Source: Parcubacteria group bacterium (lineage in GTDB: Bacteria; Patescibacteriota; Minisyncoccia; JACPHC01). Taken from it: a stretch of 43,957 bases of DNA. Under the pieces are notes generated by a model that did no database searches, was not told the DNA's origin, and saw nothing but the letters and a program-made list of their open reading frames with translations. The first letter of the stretch is position 1; every line of letters starts with the position of its first letter. The stretch spans positions 1 to 43,957 of the forward strand of contig JACPHC010000009.1 of the NCBI GenBank assembly GCA_016188775.1. The letters run 5' to 3'. The position numbers and the translations under genes were made by a program. This document shows positions 8,177-17,644 of this stretch, piece after piece.

Positions 8177-9109
8177 ATGATTCCATTACCGCAAAAAATA
8201 AAAATTATTAATAAAAAAGACAATCAGGCGACTTTTGAAATTGAAGGATTGTCTCCGGGTTACGGCATGACTGTCGGCAATAGCTTGAGGCGGGTTTTGC
8301 TTTCTTCGCTTGAAGGTTCGGCGGTTACACTCGTTAAAATTAAGGGCGCGGCTCATGAATTTTCAACCATTCCGGGTGTGCTGGAAAATGTCATTGATAT
8401 TTTGCTTAATCTCAAGCAAGTTCGTTTTAAACTTCATTCAAAAGAACCAAAAAGACTCTTTTTGAAAGTTAAAGGGGAAAAAGACATTAAGGCCGGAGAT
8501 TTTGAAAAATCGACCGATGTCGAGGTTATAACAAAAGATGTTCATATCGTTACTTTATCCGATCCAACCAGCCAGTTTGAAATGGAGATCGAGATTTCTC
8601 GGGGGCTGGGTTTCCAGCCGTCTGAATTTTTAAAAAGAGAAAAAATTGAAATCGGCGCTATTGCCGTTGACGCGATTTTTAGCCCGATCCGCAAAGTAAA
8701 TTATGAAGTTGAAGATATGCGCGTCGGCGAACGAACAGATTTTAATCGTTTGAGCCTTTTTGTTGAAACCGACGGCAGTATCAGTCCGGAAGAAGCTTTT
8801 ATCAGCGCCTCCAAAATTTTAGTTGACCATTTTTCTTTTTTGAAGGATTTTCAAGAGAGCGGCGGGAAAGAAAAAGAAAAAAAGGAAATGATTGAAATTG
8901 AAGATATTTTAAAAACCAAAGTTTCGGATCTTAATCTTTCAATCAGAACCTTAAACGCTCTGAATGAGTCAGGGATAAAGACGGTTGGAGGGTTAATTAA
9001 AAAAACCGAGTCTTCTTTGGGCGAGATAGGCGGGTTGGGAGAAAAGGGGATTAAAGAAATCAAAAAAGCGTTAGGGAAATTGAATTTAACTTTTAAAGAA
9101 GAAAAATGA
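8177..9109 (+). CDS. rpoA: DNA-directed RNA polymerase subunit alpha
   Basis: EGLSPGYGMTVGNSLRRVLLSSLEGSAV...EFSTIPGVLENVIDILLNLK and C-terminal alphaCTD. Confidence 0.96.
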   Translation: MIPLPQKIKIINKKDNQATFEIEGLSPGYGMTVGNSLRRVLLSSLEGSAVTLVKIKGAAHEFSTIPGVLENVIDILLNLKQVRFKLHSKEPKRLFLKVKGEKDIKAGDFEKSTDVEVITKDVHIVTLSDPTSQFEMEIEISRGLGFQPSEFLKREKIEIGAIAVDAIFSPIRKVNYEVEDMRVGERTDFNRLSLFVETDGSISPEEAFISASKILVDHFSFLKDFQESGGKEKEKKEMIEIEDILKTKVSDLNLSIRTLNALNESGIKTVGGLIKKTESSLGEIGGLGEKGIKEIKKALGKLNLTFKEEK

Positions 9110-9456
9110 GAAAACTTAAAAAAGGAAGGAAATTTGGTTTAAAGACGGGTCCCAGAAAAGCTCTTTTGCGCTCGTTGGCCGAAGCCCTGATTTTGCGCGA
9201 AAAGATTCGGACCACCGAGGCCAAGGCGAAAGAAATCGCCCCGATCGTTGAACGTTATGTGACGAAAGCTAAATCTAAAAACCTCGCTTCTTATCGGAAT
9301 TTTCTTAAAATTTTGCCAAAAGAATCGGCTAAAAAATTGTTCGATGAAATTGCCCCCCGCTATCAGGCGAGATCCGGAGGTTATACTCGGATTGTAAAAA
9401 CGGGTCGACGGTCCTCTGACGGCGGAAAAACCGCGATTTTAGAATTTGTTAAATAA
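9106..9456 (+). CDS. rplQ: 50S ribosomal protein L17
   Basis: MRKLKKGRKFGLKTGPRKALLRSLAEALILREKIRTTEAKAKE. Confidence 0.95.
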   Translation: MRKLKKGRKFGLKTGPRKALLRSLAEALILREKIRTTEAKAKEIAPIVERYVTKAKSKNLASYRNFLKILPKESAKKLFDEIAPRYQARSGGYTRIVKTGRRSSDGGKTAILEFVK

Positions 9457-9463
9457 TAAAAAA

Positions 9464-9811
9464 ATGGAAAAAAAAGTTCACACCATTGACGCTTCTCGCA
9501 AAAAATTGGGCCGTTTGTCATCCGAAATTGCCATATTGCTTCGTGGAAAAAACAAAGCTTCTTTTCAGCCACACCTTGATGAAGGAAACGAGGTTCGGGT
9601 TATCAATATAGATAAAATGGAATTTTCCGGTAAAAAACTTGATCAAAAAATGTACTATCGCCATTCCGGATATTTGGGCGGATTAAAAACCGAATCTCTT
9701 CGCAAACTTTTGGCGAGAAAACCGGAAGATATTTTAAGGCAAGCTGTTTCCGGAATGCTGCCTAAAAATAAATTAAGACCCAAAATGTTAAAAAAACTTA
9801 TTATCAGATAA
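9464..9811 (+). CDS. rplM: 50S ribosomal protein L13
   Basis: HTIDASRKKLGRLSSEIAILLRGK...YYRHSGYLGGLK...AVSGMLPKNKLR. Confidence 0.95.
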   Translation: MEKKVHTIDASRKKLGRLSSEIAILLRGKNKASFQPHLDEGNEVRVINIDKMEFSGKKLDQKMYYRHSGYLGGLKTESLRKLLARKPEDILRQAVSGMLPKNKLRPKMLKKLIIR

Positions 9812-9830
9812 AAAGTTTTATAATTTTATT

Positions 9831-10295
9831 ATGGTTATTAAGTCAAAAGAGAAAAAAAAATCCGATTTGAAAGAGGTAAAAGAAAAGGCTCCAAAAGTTT
9901 TAAAAGATAAATACTTTGAAGCTGTTGGCCGGAGAAAAACAGCGGTGGCCCGAGTGCGGCTCTATCCGGGCAAAACTGAATATATCGTTAATGAAAAAAA
10001 ATTCAGCGATTATTTTCCGTTGATTCAATTGCAAAAGATCGTTGAAGATCCGATTAAAAGACTGAAAATTCAGGAGGAGAAAATCGGGATTTCGGCAAAA
10101 GTTGCCGGCGGGGGAATTCACGCTCAAGCCGAGGCGATCCGTCATGGCGTTTCTCGCGCTCTTTTGGATATTGATTCGGAATTTAGAAAACGGCTGAAAA
10201 AGGCCGGGTTTTTAACTCGCGATCCGCGAATGAAAGAGCGCAAAAAATACGGCCTCAAAGGCGCTCGCAAAGCTCCTCAGTGGGCGAAGCGGTAA
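9831..10295 (+). CDS. rpsI: 30S ribosomal protein S9
   Basis: YFEAVGRRKTAVARVRLYPG...GGGIHAQAEAIRHGVSRAL...KERKKYGLKGARKAPQWAKR. Confidence 0.95.
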   Translation: MVIKSKEKKKSDLKEVKEKAPKVLKDKYFEAVGRRKTAVARVRLYPGKTEYIVNEKKFSDYFPLIQLQKIVEDPIKRLKIQEEKIGISAKVAGGGIHAQAEAIRHGVSRALLDIDSEFRKRLKKAGFLTRDPRMKERKKYGLKGARKAPQWAKR

Positions 10296-10301
10296 ACTAT
10301 A

Positions 10302-11300
10302 TCATATTTCAATCGCGAAGATGTTTTGTTCGTTTAAGAAATATAATTTTTTAGACCTCAAATCATAAAACAATTTTTTCGCCGGTTTGTCCGCGATATC
10401 ATAAGTATTCCTATTATCGCGGCCGTCAAGCTCGGCGATTTTTATTTTTCCGTTGACGCTGAAAATAACGTGTTCGTCAGTTTTGGCATACCAGACGGCG
10501 TCATCTATTTTCTCGGAATACCGGCCGATCAATTCTTTTTCGTCTTTTTTTCTTGGCGGTTGAGCGAGCGTTTCTTCAGGCCATAAAACCCAGATTTCTT
10601 TTTCTTTAAGAATCAAAAATTTTTCATTTTTAGAAGAAGGAATGATTTTTTTGACATCGCGATTGATTTCTTTAAAATTTTGTTCTTCCCTTTTTTTTTC
10701 AAGAAGTAACTCTTCTTTGGTGAGTATAAAAATAGAACCGGAGGTTTCAAGAATCTCGGCGTTTTTAATGCTTTCTTTCGCAATCGGCAAAGCATTGATC
10801 GCTGTTTTTTTTGAATCCAGTCCCTCTATTTTCCAAACTATTCCCGTCTCGTCAATCGCGTATTCGTTTTTTTTAATTTTAATTTCCGCGGAAATAATCG
10901 CGGAAAGATTTTTTTGATTTTCCAAGACAAGTTCCGATTTGATATTCTTGGGAATAAGGAAAATTGAAGTCGCTTCAGTCACCAGTTTTGGTTCGACCCT
11001 TAACGTTTTGGACCAGGCTTCAAATCCGTTTTTTTCGACTTTAACGTTCCAATTTTTTGGAAAAAGGCCGGAAATCAATATCGAATTTGAAAAAAACGAA
11101 GTTTTATGTTCTATCTTGTCGTTTAACAGAAGCTGAAAATCTCGTTGGGATGTTTTTAAATAAATTGCCCCGACCGTTACGATTTTCCTTTTTTTAAAAT
11201 CAAAACGCAGTCCCAATGACCATAAAATCACCGCGGGAACGACTATAATAAATAGAAGAAAAAATCCATAGAATAAAATTCGGCGGGTTAATTTAGTCAT
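10302..11300 (-). CDS. Membrane-anchored PEGA-like domain protein, hypothetical
   Basis: N-terminal TM followed by a PEGA-like segment (NWNVKVEKNGFEAWSKTLRVEPKLVTEATSIFLIP). Confidence 0.6.
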   Translation of the reverse strand: MTKLTRRILFYGFFLLFIIVVPAVILWSLGLRFDFKKRKIVTVGAIYLKTSQRDFQLLLNDKIEHKTSFFSNSILISGLFPKNWNVKVEKNGFEAWSKTLRVEPKLVTEATSIFLIPKNIKSELVLENQKNLSAIISAEIKIKKNEYAIDETGIVWKIEGLDSKKTAINALPIAKESIKNAEILETSGSIFILTKEELLLEKKREEQNFKEINRDVKKIIPSSKNEKFLILKEKEIWVLWPEETLAQPPRKKDEKELIGRYSEKIDDAVWYAKTDEHVIFSVNGKIKIAELDGRDNRNTYDIADKPAKKLFYDLRSKKLYFLNEQNIFAIEI

Positions 11301-11403
11301 AAGAATAATAAAAACATTCGACGTTTATTTAATAACTTTTTTTAAAGAGTATAATATTTTCGTGAACTTGCCAAGTAATCTGTTTTTTGCCTAAAATGAA
11401 ACA

Positions 11404-12687
11404 ATGGACGGTGAAAAGTTTATAATCCGCGGCGGGAAAAAATTAAGCGGCGAAATTAGGGTTCAGGGATCTAAAAACGCCGCTTTGCCTGTTTTAGCCG
11501 CCACTCTTCTAGTTCAAGAAACTTGCTCGCTCTCCAATATTCCTTTGATTCGGGATGTCGGGACTATTCTGGAAATTTTTAAATCTTTAGGGTCAAAAAT
11601 TACCTGGACGAGCGGCGATTTGACAATTGATAATTCCGATATTTCAAATTTCGCGCCGCAATCGGATTATGTTCGTTTGCTTCGGGGTTCGGTTTTGCTT
11701 CTTGGTCCATTGCTCGCGCGTTTTGGCGAAGTTTTAATGCCTTATCCGGGCGGAGACGCCATAGGCGCGCGGTCTATTGATTCGCATCTTGAAGGTTTTA
11801 GAGCTTTGGGCGCCGATGTAAGCGTGGGCGAGGATCATTTTTTAAAAATTAAAGCTCCGCGCCTGGCATCGGGCAAGCCAAAATTAATCGGGGCAAAAAT
11901 TGTTCTTTCCGAATCTTCAGTGACAACGACGGAGAATCTAATGCTGGCCGCGGTTTTAGCTGAAGGCGAGACGCGGCTTCGGCTTTGCGCGGCCGAACCT
12001 CATGTTCAAAATTTAGCGTTATTTTTGAATAAAATGGGAGCGAAAATTAATGGCGCCGGCACTCCTTCTATTGATATTAAAGGCGTGGTCAGGCTTAAAG
12101 GAGTCGAACATAAAATCATATCTGATTCTGATGAAGCGATGAATTTGACTCTTTTGGGCGCGGCCTCCAGGAGCGATTTTTATATCCGCGATATAAATCC
12201 TGATTTTTTAGAGGCGGGCATTCAAAAACTTAAAGAAATTGGAGTCGCCTTGGAGATTGGCAATGATTTTTTGCGCCTTAAGCCGCCCTCTTCAATTTAT
12301 CAATCTTTTAAAATTCAATCCGGCCTTTATCCGAAACTTCTGACCGATCAGATTCCGCCTTTTTCCGTGCTGGCCACTCAAGCCCAGGGAACAAGTTTAA
12401 TTCATGAATGGATGTATGAAGGCCGGCTTGGCTATATTAACGAATTGATTAAAATGGGAGCCAATGCCGTTATTATGGATCCGCACCGGGCCTTGATTGT
12501 CGGGCCGACTCCGTTTCACGGCGCGGAATTAAAAAGCTTGGATGTTAGAGCCGGCATGACTTCCATCATCGCCGCTTTAGTTGCGGAAGGCGAATCTATT
12601 TTGTATGATGCTTTTAATATTGATCGGGGCTTTGAAAAATTAGATGAACGGTTGAGAAAATTGGGAGCGGATATTACAAGAATGTAG
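11404..12687 (+). CDS. murA: UDP-N-acetylglucosamine 1-carboxyvinyltransferase
   Basis: LSGEIRVQGSKNAALPVLAATLL...YPGGDAIGARSIDSHLEGFRALGA...DVRAGMTSIIAALVAEGES. Confidence 0.95.
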   Translation: MDGEKFIIRGGKKLSGEIRVQGSKNAALPVLAATLLVQETCSLSNIPLIRDVGTILEIFKSLGSKITWTSGDLTIDNSDISNFAPQSDYVRLLRGSVLLLGPLLARFGEVLMPYPGGDAIGARSIDSHLEGFRALGADVSVGEDHFLKIKAPRLASGKPKLIGAKIVLSESSVTTTENLMLAAVLAEGETRLRLCAAEPHVQNLALFLNKMGAKINGAGTPSIDIKGVVRLKGVEHKIISDSDEAMNLTLLGAASRSDFYIRDINPDFLEAGIQKLKEIGVALEIGNDFLRLKPPSSIYQSFKIQSGLYPKLLTDQIPPFSVLATQAQGTSLIHEWMYEGRLGYINELIKMGANAVIMDPHRALIVGPTPFHGAELKSLDVRAGMTSIIAALVAEGESILYDAFNIDRGFEKLDERLRKLGADITRM

Positions 12688-12725
12688 ATATTATAAATCT
12701 CCGTTTCCTTCGCTTGTAATGATTA

Positions 12726-12818
12726 AAGAAGTTATTCTAAAAATTTTTAAGGTCGAGGCGCTTTAATGAAATTATATAATCCGCCGAGGGTGCCTAAAAA
12801 ATTTTAGAATGACTTCTT
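12726..12818. repeat. Stem-loop element, family B copy 1
   Basis: AAGAAGTTATTCTAAAA / TTTTAGAATGACTTCTT arms; core TTTAATGAAATTATATAATCCGCCGAGGG shared with 16297-16390. Confidence 0.85.
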
Positions 12819-12855
12819 AGTTATTATTCAGAAAAATTATTTCGCAAAGAGTCTT

Positions 12856-13869
12856 ATGTTTGTAAAAAAAATTGGAATTGATTTGGGAACGGCCAATACT
12901 TTGGTTTTTTTGCCCAAAAAGGGCGTGATTATCAATGAGCCGACCGTAGTTGCTGTTTCGATTGACGATAATCGCGTTTTGGCCGTTGGCAATGAAGCTC
13001 GAGCGATGATCGGCCGGACGCCGGAAAATATTGTCGCTTATCGGCCGATGAAAGACGGTGTTATCGCCGATTACCGCATAACGCAGGCTATGCTTCGGCA
13101 TTTCATAGGAAAAGCGGCTGGCCGTTTTAAGTTTTTTAGGCCCGAGGTTATGATTTCGATTCCGGCCGGCGCCACTTCGACCGAAAGAAGAGCGGTTATT
13201 GACGCCGCTATGCAGGCTGGCGCCAAGGCGGCTTATGTCGTGAAACAACCGGTCTTGGCCGCTATTGGGGCCGGCGTGGCGATTAACGAACCGGTCGGTA
13301 GTATGATTATTGATATCGGCGGCGGAACATCGCAGGTAGCGGTAATATCTTTGGGAGGCATTGTGGCTTGGGCCGCGACCAGAATCGGCGGCAATAGATT
13401 TGATCAGGCCATCGCGGAGTATATTAAAAGGAAACATAATTTGGCGGTAGGAGACCGGACTGCCGAGGAAATAAAACTGGCTATCGGCACGGCAATGGTG
13501 AAGAAAGACGAACGATTAATGTCTTATGAAGTCAAAGGAAGAGATTTGATTTCCGGACTTCCAAAAACTATCACCATTACTTCTCCGGAGATAATTGAAG
13601 CGGTCTCCGCCGAGCTTCAGGAAGTGATTCGCGTCATCAGACAGGTTTTTGCCGACACTCCTCCCGAGCTTTCCGCGGATATCATCAATAATGGCATGGT
13701 GCTGACCGGCGGCGGCTGCCTTTTGAGAAATCTTGATGGCCTTCTTTCGAGAATAACCGGCGTTCCGGCTGTTGTCGCCGATGATCCGATGCTTTGCGTG
13801 GCTAAAGGCACGGGCGTTGTTTTAAGTCAACTTGACGCTTACAAAAAAACAATTATGACGAAAAAATGA
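12856..13869 (+). CDS. mreB: MreB-like actin homologue (paralogue 1)
   Basis: IGIDLGTANTLVFLPKKGVIINEPTVVAV...IDIGGGTSQVAVISLGGIV...LTGGGCLLRNLDGLL. Confidence 0.93.
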   Translation: MFVKKIGIDLGTANTLVFLPKKGVIINEPTVVAVSIDDNRVLAVGNEARAMIGRTPENIVAYRPMKDGVIADYRITQAMLRHFIGKAAGRFKFFRPEVMISIPAGATSTERRAVIDAAMQAGAKAAYVVKQPVLAAIGAGVAINEPVGSMIIDIGGGTSQVAVISLGGIVAWAATRIGGNRFDQAIAEYIKRKHNLAVGDRTAEEIKLAIGTAMVKKDERLMSYEVKGRDLISGLPKTITITSPEIIEAVSAELQEVIRVIRQVFADTPPELSADIINNGMVLTGGGCLLRNLDGLLSRITGVPAVVADDPMLCVAKGTGVVLSQLDAYKKTIMTKK

Positions 13870-14624
13870 ATACTATCGGCCATCAAAAAATAATTAATTT
13901 TTTTAAAAAAAGCCTTGCCAGCGGTAAAGTCGCTCACTCTTATTTTTTTTCCGGCGAGGCCAGTTCAGGCAAATTGACAATGGCGGAATTTTTCGCTCGA
14001 ACGCTTTTGAAATCGGAAAATCTTTCCAATAACCCGGATTTTAAAATTATTGACAAAAACAGCGTCGGTATAGACGATATTCGGGATTTAATTAATTTTT
14101 TAACTTTTAAAAGTTATCAAAATTTTAAAGTCGCCATTATTAATAACGCTGAATTGATGAGTCACGAAGCCCAGTCCGCTATTTTGAAAACCCTTGAGGA
14201 ACCCGCTCCAAAGACAGTTTTAATTTTAACAAGTTCGTCGCCGTCTGGGTTGTTGCCGACTATCTTGTCCCGGACTCTTCAAATTAATTTCCGGCCGGTT
14301 CCGGGGACAGTTAAAGACGAAAAAAAAATTGAAGTAAATCGGGAAGAGACAAGAGAGATGGAGAAAATTTTTAATTCAAGCCTTTTTGGCCGGTTTGAAT
14401 ATTTGGAAAAAAAATGCGTTGACGATAAAGAAAAGGCTGGAGATTTTTTGAATAAAATCCGCGTCTATTTTCGCCAAAAACTTTTAAAGGAAGTTGAGGC
14501 AGGCGAAACGGAGGCGGCTTTAAAAACAAAAAATTATTTGAAATTCATGAATGAAGTCGAAGAAGCCTTAAAATTTAATGTTAATTCCCAAAGGGCATTG
14601 GAAATCTTAATGGCTAAACTATAA
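13866..14624 (+). CDS. holB: DNA polymerase III subunit delta'
   Basis: GHQKIINFFKKSLASGKVAHSYFFSGEASSGKLTMAEFFAR...ELMSHEAQSAILKTLEEPAPKTVLILTSSSPSGLLPTILSRT. Confidence 0.85.
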   Translation: MNTIGHQKIINFFKKSLASGKVAHSYFFSGEASSGKLTMAEFFARTLLKSENLSNNPDFKIIDKNSVGIDDIRDLINFLTFKSYQNFKVAIINNAELMSHEAQSAILKTLEEPAPKTVLILTSSSPSGLLPTILSRTLQINFRPVPGTVKDEKKIEVNREETREMEKIFNSSLFGRFEYLEKKCVDDKEKAGDFLNKIRVYFRQKLLKEVEAGETEAALKTKNYLKFMNEVEEALKFNVNSQRALEILMAKL

Positions 14625-14629
14625 GCTTT

Positions 14630-15721
14630 ATGTTAAAAGACATTCTTTTTATTCTTTTTGTCATCGCGCTGGTTATTTTTATCGTTATTTTCGCGCCCTT
14701 GATTTTGCAGGGAAGTTTTCGAGGGCAGACTTTAAGAGACGGCGGCGTTTTTATTTCTCGAGACAACGGCGATAATTGGATTCAGAAAAAAAATCTTCTT
14801 CCCAAAGGTGACATCAGCCGCGTGGAAGTTATTGATATAGCGATTGATCCGACCGATTCTAATCTTATTTTTTTGGGAACTAAAGAAGGCGGACTTTATA
14901 AAAGCCTTGACGCGGGCGAATCTTGGTTTGCTTTCCGTGATTTAATCGGTTTCCTTGGACCGCGGGACACGGTTGAAAAAATCGCTTATGACAAGACCAA
15001 TAAAGATCGTTTTTATTTGGCCATTTTTCAGGCGAGGAGAGGGAAGCTTCTTAAGACCGTTGATAACGGCCAGTCTTTCCGGGAAGTTTTTACCGTGGCT
15101 TCGGATAATTTTCTTATTTACGATATTGTCGTCGATCCTCAAAAGCCGTCCCGTCTTTATTTAGCCACGGGTCAGGGCGGATTTATAACTTCGGATGATT
15201 ACGGGGAATCCTGGAGAGTTCTTAAATGGTTTCCCGGTCCGGTTTGGCAAATCATTATTAATCCTTTTGACAGCAACGTAATTTACGCCGTGACTCGGAA
15301 TCAGGGATTATTCAAGACTCAAGATCGCGGCAAGAGCTGGACCGAACTTTCTTTGGAAATAGCTGAGAAATTTCCCGGCTCTTTAGCTGTTATGGATATG
15401 GCCATGAATCCGAACAATTCAAATATTTTATATCTGGCCACCAGCTTCGGGCTTCTTAAAAGTTCTAATGCCGGCTTGACTTTCGAGGCTGTCAAAAGTT
15501 TGGTTATTCCGCCGGAATCTTTGCCGGTGCTTTCGGTGGATTTAAGTCCTTTAAACAATAATTTGATATTTTTGAGCGCGGCTAATCATATTTATCGCTC
15601 CGAAGATAACGGAAAAAATTGGATCATCGCGACCCCGGCCACTTCGAAAAAAATTCGGGTTTTGAAAATTGATCCGAAAAATCCTAAAATTATATTAGCT
15701 GGCATGGAAAACCCGCAATGA
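14630..15721 (+). CDS. BNR/Asp-box repeat (sortilin/Ycf48-like beta-propeller) protein with N-terminal TM
   Basis: Repeated S.D.G..W boxes: ISRDNGDNW, YKSLDAGESW, LKTVDNGQSF, ITSDDYGESW, FKTQDRGKSW, YRSEDNGKNW. Confidence 0.8.
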   Translation: MLKDILFILFVIALVIFIVIFAPLILQGSFRGQTLRDGGVFISRDNGDNWIQKKNLLPKGDISRVEVIDIAIDPTDSNLIFLGTKEGGLYKSLDAGESWFAFRDLIGFLGPRDTVEKIAYDKTNKDRFYLAIFQARRGKLLKTVDNGQSFREVFTVASDNFLIYDIVVDPQKPSRLYLATGQGGFITSDDYGESWRVLKWFPGPVWQIIINPFDSNVIYAVTRNQGLFKTQDRGKSWTELSLEIAEKFPGSLAVMDMAMNPNNSNILYLATSFGLLKSSNAGLTFEAVKSLVIPPESLPVLSVDLSPLNNNLIFLSAANHIYRSEDNGKNWIIATPATSKKIRVLKIDPKNPKIILAGMENPQ

Positions 15722-16272
15722 TTCAAAATTATTTAGACAAAATAAAATCAAAATTTGAAAAAAGCGTTGAAACGTTTAAGTCTGAATTGCTTTCTTTGCG
15801 CGTCGGCCGGGCCAGTCCGGCTTTGATTGAGAATTTAGTCGTGGACGCTTATGATTCAAAAATGAAGCTTCAAGAGTTGGCTTCCATCAGCGCTCCGGAC
15901 GCTAAAATTTTGGAAATTTTACCTTGGGACAAAAATATTTTGAAAAATATCGAAGAAGCGATCAGGAAATCGCCGCTCGGATTGAATCCCAATATCGCCG
16001 GTGATAAAATCCGATTGGTTTTGCCGCCGCTGACCGATGAAAGAAAAAAGGAATTGTTTAAACTCATTAGCCGATTAGCCGAAGAAGCGCGTCAAATTAT
16101 CAGAAAAGAGCGGGAGGAAATTTTACGCGAAATCGGGCGTTTGAGCAAAGACGGAGAAATTTCCGAAGACGAATTTTTTAAATTCAAAGAGAATCTTCAA
16201 AAATTGGTCGATGAATTTAACGCTAAAATTAAGGATTTACAAAATAAAAAGGAAGATGAAATTAACAAATAA
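15718..16272 (+). CDS. frr: Ribosome recycling factor
   Basis: LLSLRVGRASPALIENLVVDAYDSKMKLQELASISAPDAKILEILPWDKNILKNIEEAI. Confidence 0.95.
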   Translation: MIQNYLDKIKSKFEKSVETFKSELLSLRVGRASPALIENLVVDAYDSKMKLQELASISAPDAKILEILPWDKNILKNIEEAIRKSPLGLNPNIAGDKIRLVLPPLTDERKKELFKLISRLAEEARQIIRKEREEILREIGRLSKDGEISEDEFFKFKENLQKLVDEFNAKIKDLQNKKEDEINK

Positions 16273-16296
16273 AAAATTTTTATCAAAACGAGTAAT

Positions 16297-16390
16297 AAAT
16301 ATGTATCCTAAAAAATTTTTGAGGTCGAGGCTCTTTAATGAAATTATATAATCCGCCGAGGGTACCTAAAAATTTTTAGGATACATATTT
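16297..16390. repeat. Stem-loop element, family B copy 2
   Basis: Perfect 18-bp arms AAATATGTATCCTAAAAA / TTTTTAGGATACATATTT; core shared with 12726-12818. Confidence 0.88.
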
Positions 16391-16422
16391 TTGCGCTTTG
16401 TAATTATATTAATAAATTATCT

Positions 16423-17505
16423 ATGACTTTTATTTTATTTATTTTAGTTTTGGGAATCTTAGTGATTGTTCATGAATTTGGGCATTTTATTTTCGCGCGT
16501 TATTTCGGCGTCAAGGTCGATGAATTCGGATTTGGTTTTCCGCCAAGATTATTCGGCGTTAAAAAAGGCCAAACTCTTTTTTCTTTAAATTTGTTTCCTT
16601 TGGGCGGATTCGTGAAAATTTTCGGCGAAGAAGGAGAAGGGAAAGGCGATCCTTCAAGCTTTGTTTCAAATTCGGCTTTAAGGCGGGCTTTGATCATTTC
16701 GGCCGGCGTTATAATGAATTTGATTTTGGCTTGGTTTTTATTTTCCTTGATTCATTTTTTGGGAATTCCGCAAGCCGTTGAAAAAGATGATTTGAAAGCT
16801 AAGAATATTAAAATTCAGATTCTGGCGATTCAAAAAGATTCTCCGGCTGAAAAATCGGGGCTCAAAATTGGCGATGCTATTTTAATGCTTGAACAAAAAA
16901 ATGATGTTTTTAAAATTTCGGAAAACATCCCAACCGAGGATGTCATAAAATTTATTAAAGAGCGGGCCGGTCGAGAGTTGGTTCTTCAAATTTTAAGGGG
17001 CAAAGAGGTAATAATGATTAAAGCCGTTCCTAGGGAAAATCCTCCGCCGAGAGAAGGAGCTTTAGGCATTGCCATTGAACGAGTGGGAATCGCGGCTTCT
17101 CCTTGGTACTTGGCCCCTATTGATGGCCTCAAAACCACATTTAACACCGCGGCCCTTTTTCTTTATTCAATTTTCAATATTGTTAAAAATTTGATAATCG
17201 GCCAACATCAAGAGCTTGGCATTACCGGTCCGATCGGCATCGCGGTTTTGACCCGAGATATTTACAGGCTCGGTTTTATTTATTTTTTGCAGTTTATCGC
17301 TCTGATATCCATCAATCTGGCCGTGATTAATATTTTTCCTTTTCCGGCCCTGGACGGCGGCCGGCTTTTATTCATCGCTATTGAAAAAATCAAAGGTAGT
17401 CCGGTTTCTCAATCCGCGGAAAAAATCACCCACGCTATCGGCTTTGCTCTTTTGATATTTTTGATGATTTTTGTCACTTTTCGGGATATTCAAAGATTTT
17501 TTTAA
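16423..17505 (+). CDS. rseP: RIP metalloprotease (site-2 protease family, PDZ domain)
   Basis: VIVHEFGHFIFARYFGVKVDEFGFGFPPRLFG...GITGPIGIAV...FPALDGGRLLFIAIE. Confidence 0.93.
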   Translation: MTFILFILVLGILVIVHEFGHFIFARYFGVKVDEFGFGFPPRLFGVKKGQTLFSLNLFPLGGFVKIFGEEGEGKGDPSSFVSNSALRRALIISAGVIMNLILAWFLFSLIHFLGIPQAVEKDDLKAKNIKIQILAIQKDSPAEKSGLKIGDAILMLEQKNDVFKISENIPTEDVIKFIKERAGRELVLQILRGKEVIMIKAVPRENPPPREGALGIAIERVGIAASPWYLAPIDGLKTTFNTAALFLYSIFNIVKNLIIGQHQELGITGPIGIAVLTRDIYRLGFIYFLQFIALISINLAVINIFPFPALDGGRLLFIAIEKIKGSPVSQSAEKITHAIGFALLIFLMIFVTFRDIQRFF

Positions 17506-17515
17506 AAGATCTAAT

Positions 17516-17606
17516 GTCATTGCGAGGCGATGGAATCGCCGAAGTAATCTCATTTCTTGGTTAATTTTTGAGATTGCTTCGTCGGCTCAGGCCTCCTCGC
17601 AATGAC
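17516..17606. repeat. GTCATTGCGAGG...CCTCGCAATGAC palindromic repeat (family D, copy 1)
   Basis: Terminal inverted repeats; related to 18918-18990 and 33244-33356. Confidence 0.85.
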
Positions 17607-17644
17607 AAACAAATTTGTTTTATATTGATGAATTTTACAATAAT

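Noticed and set aside
12817-13437. 206-aa minus-strand ORF opposite mreB (and the 234-aa ORF 19080-19784 opposite the second mreB)
   Set aside because: Shadow ORFs antisense to clear MreB genes; no recognisable domain and atypical composition.
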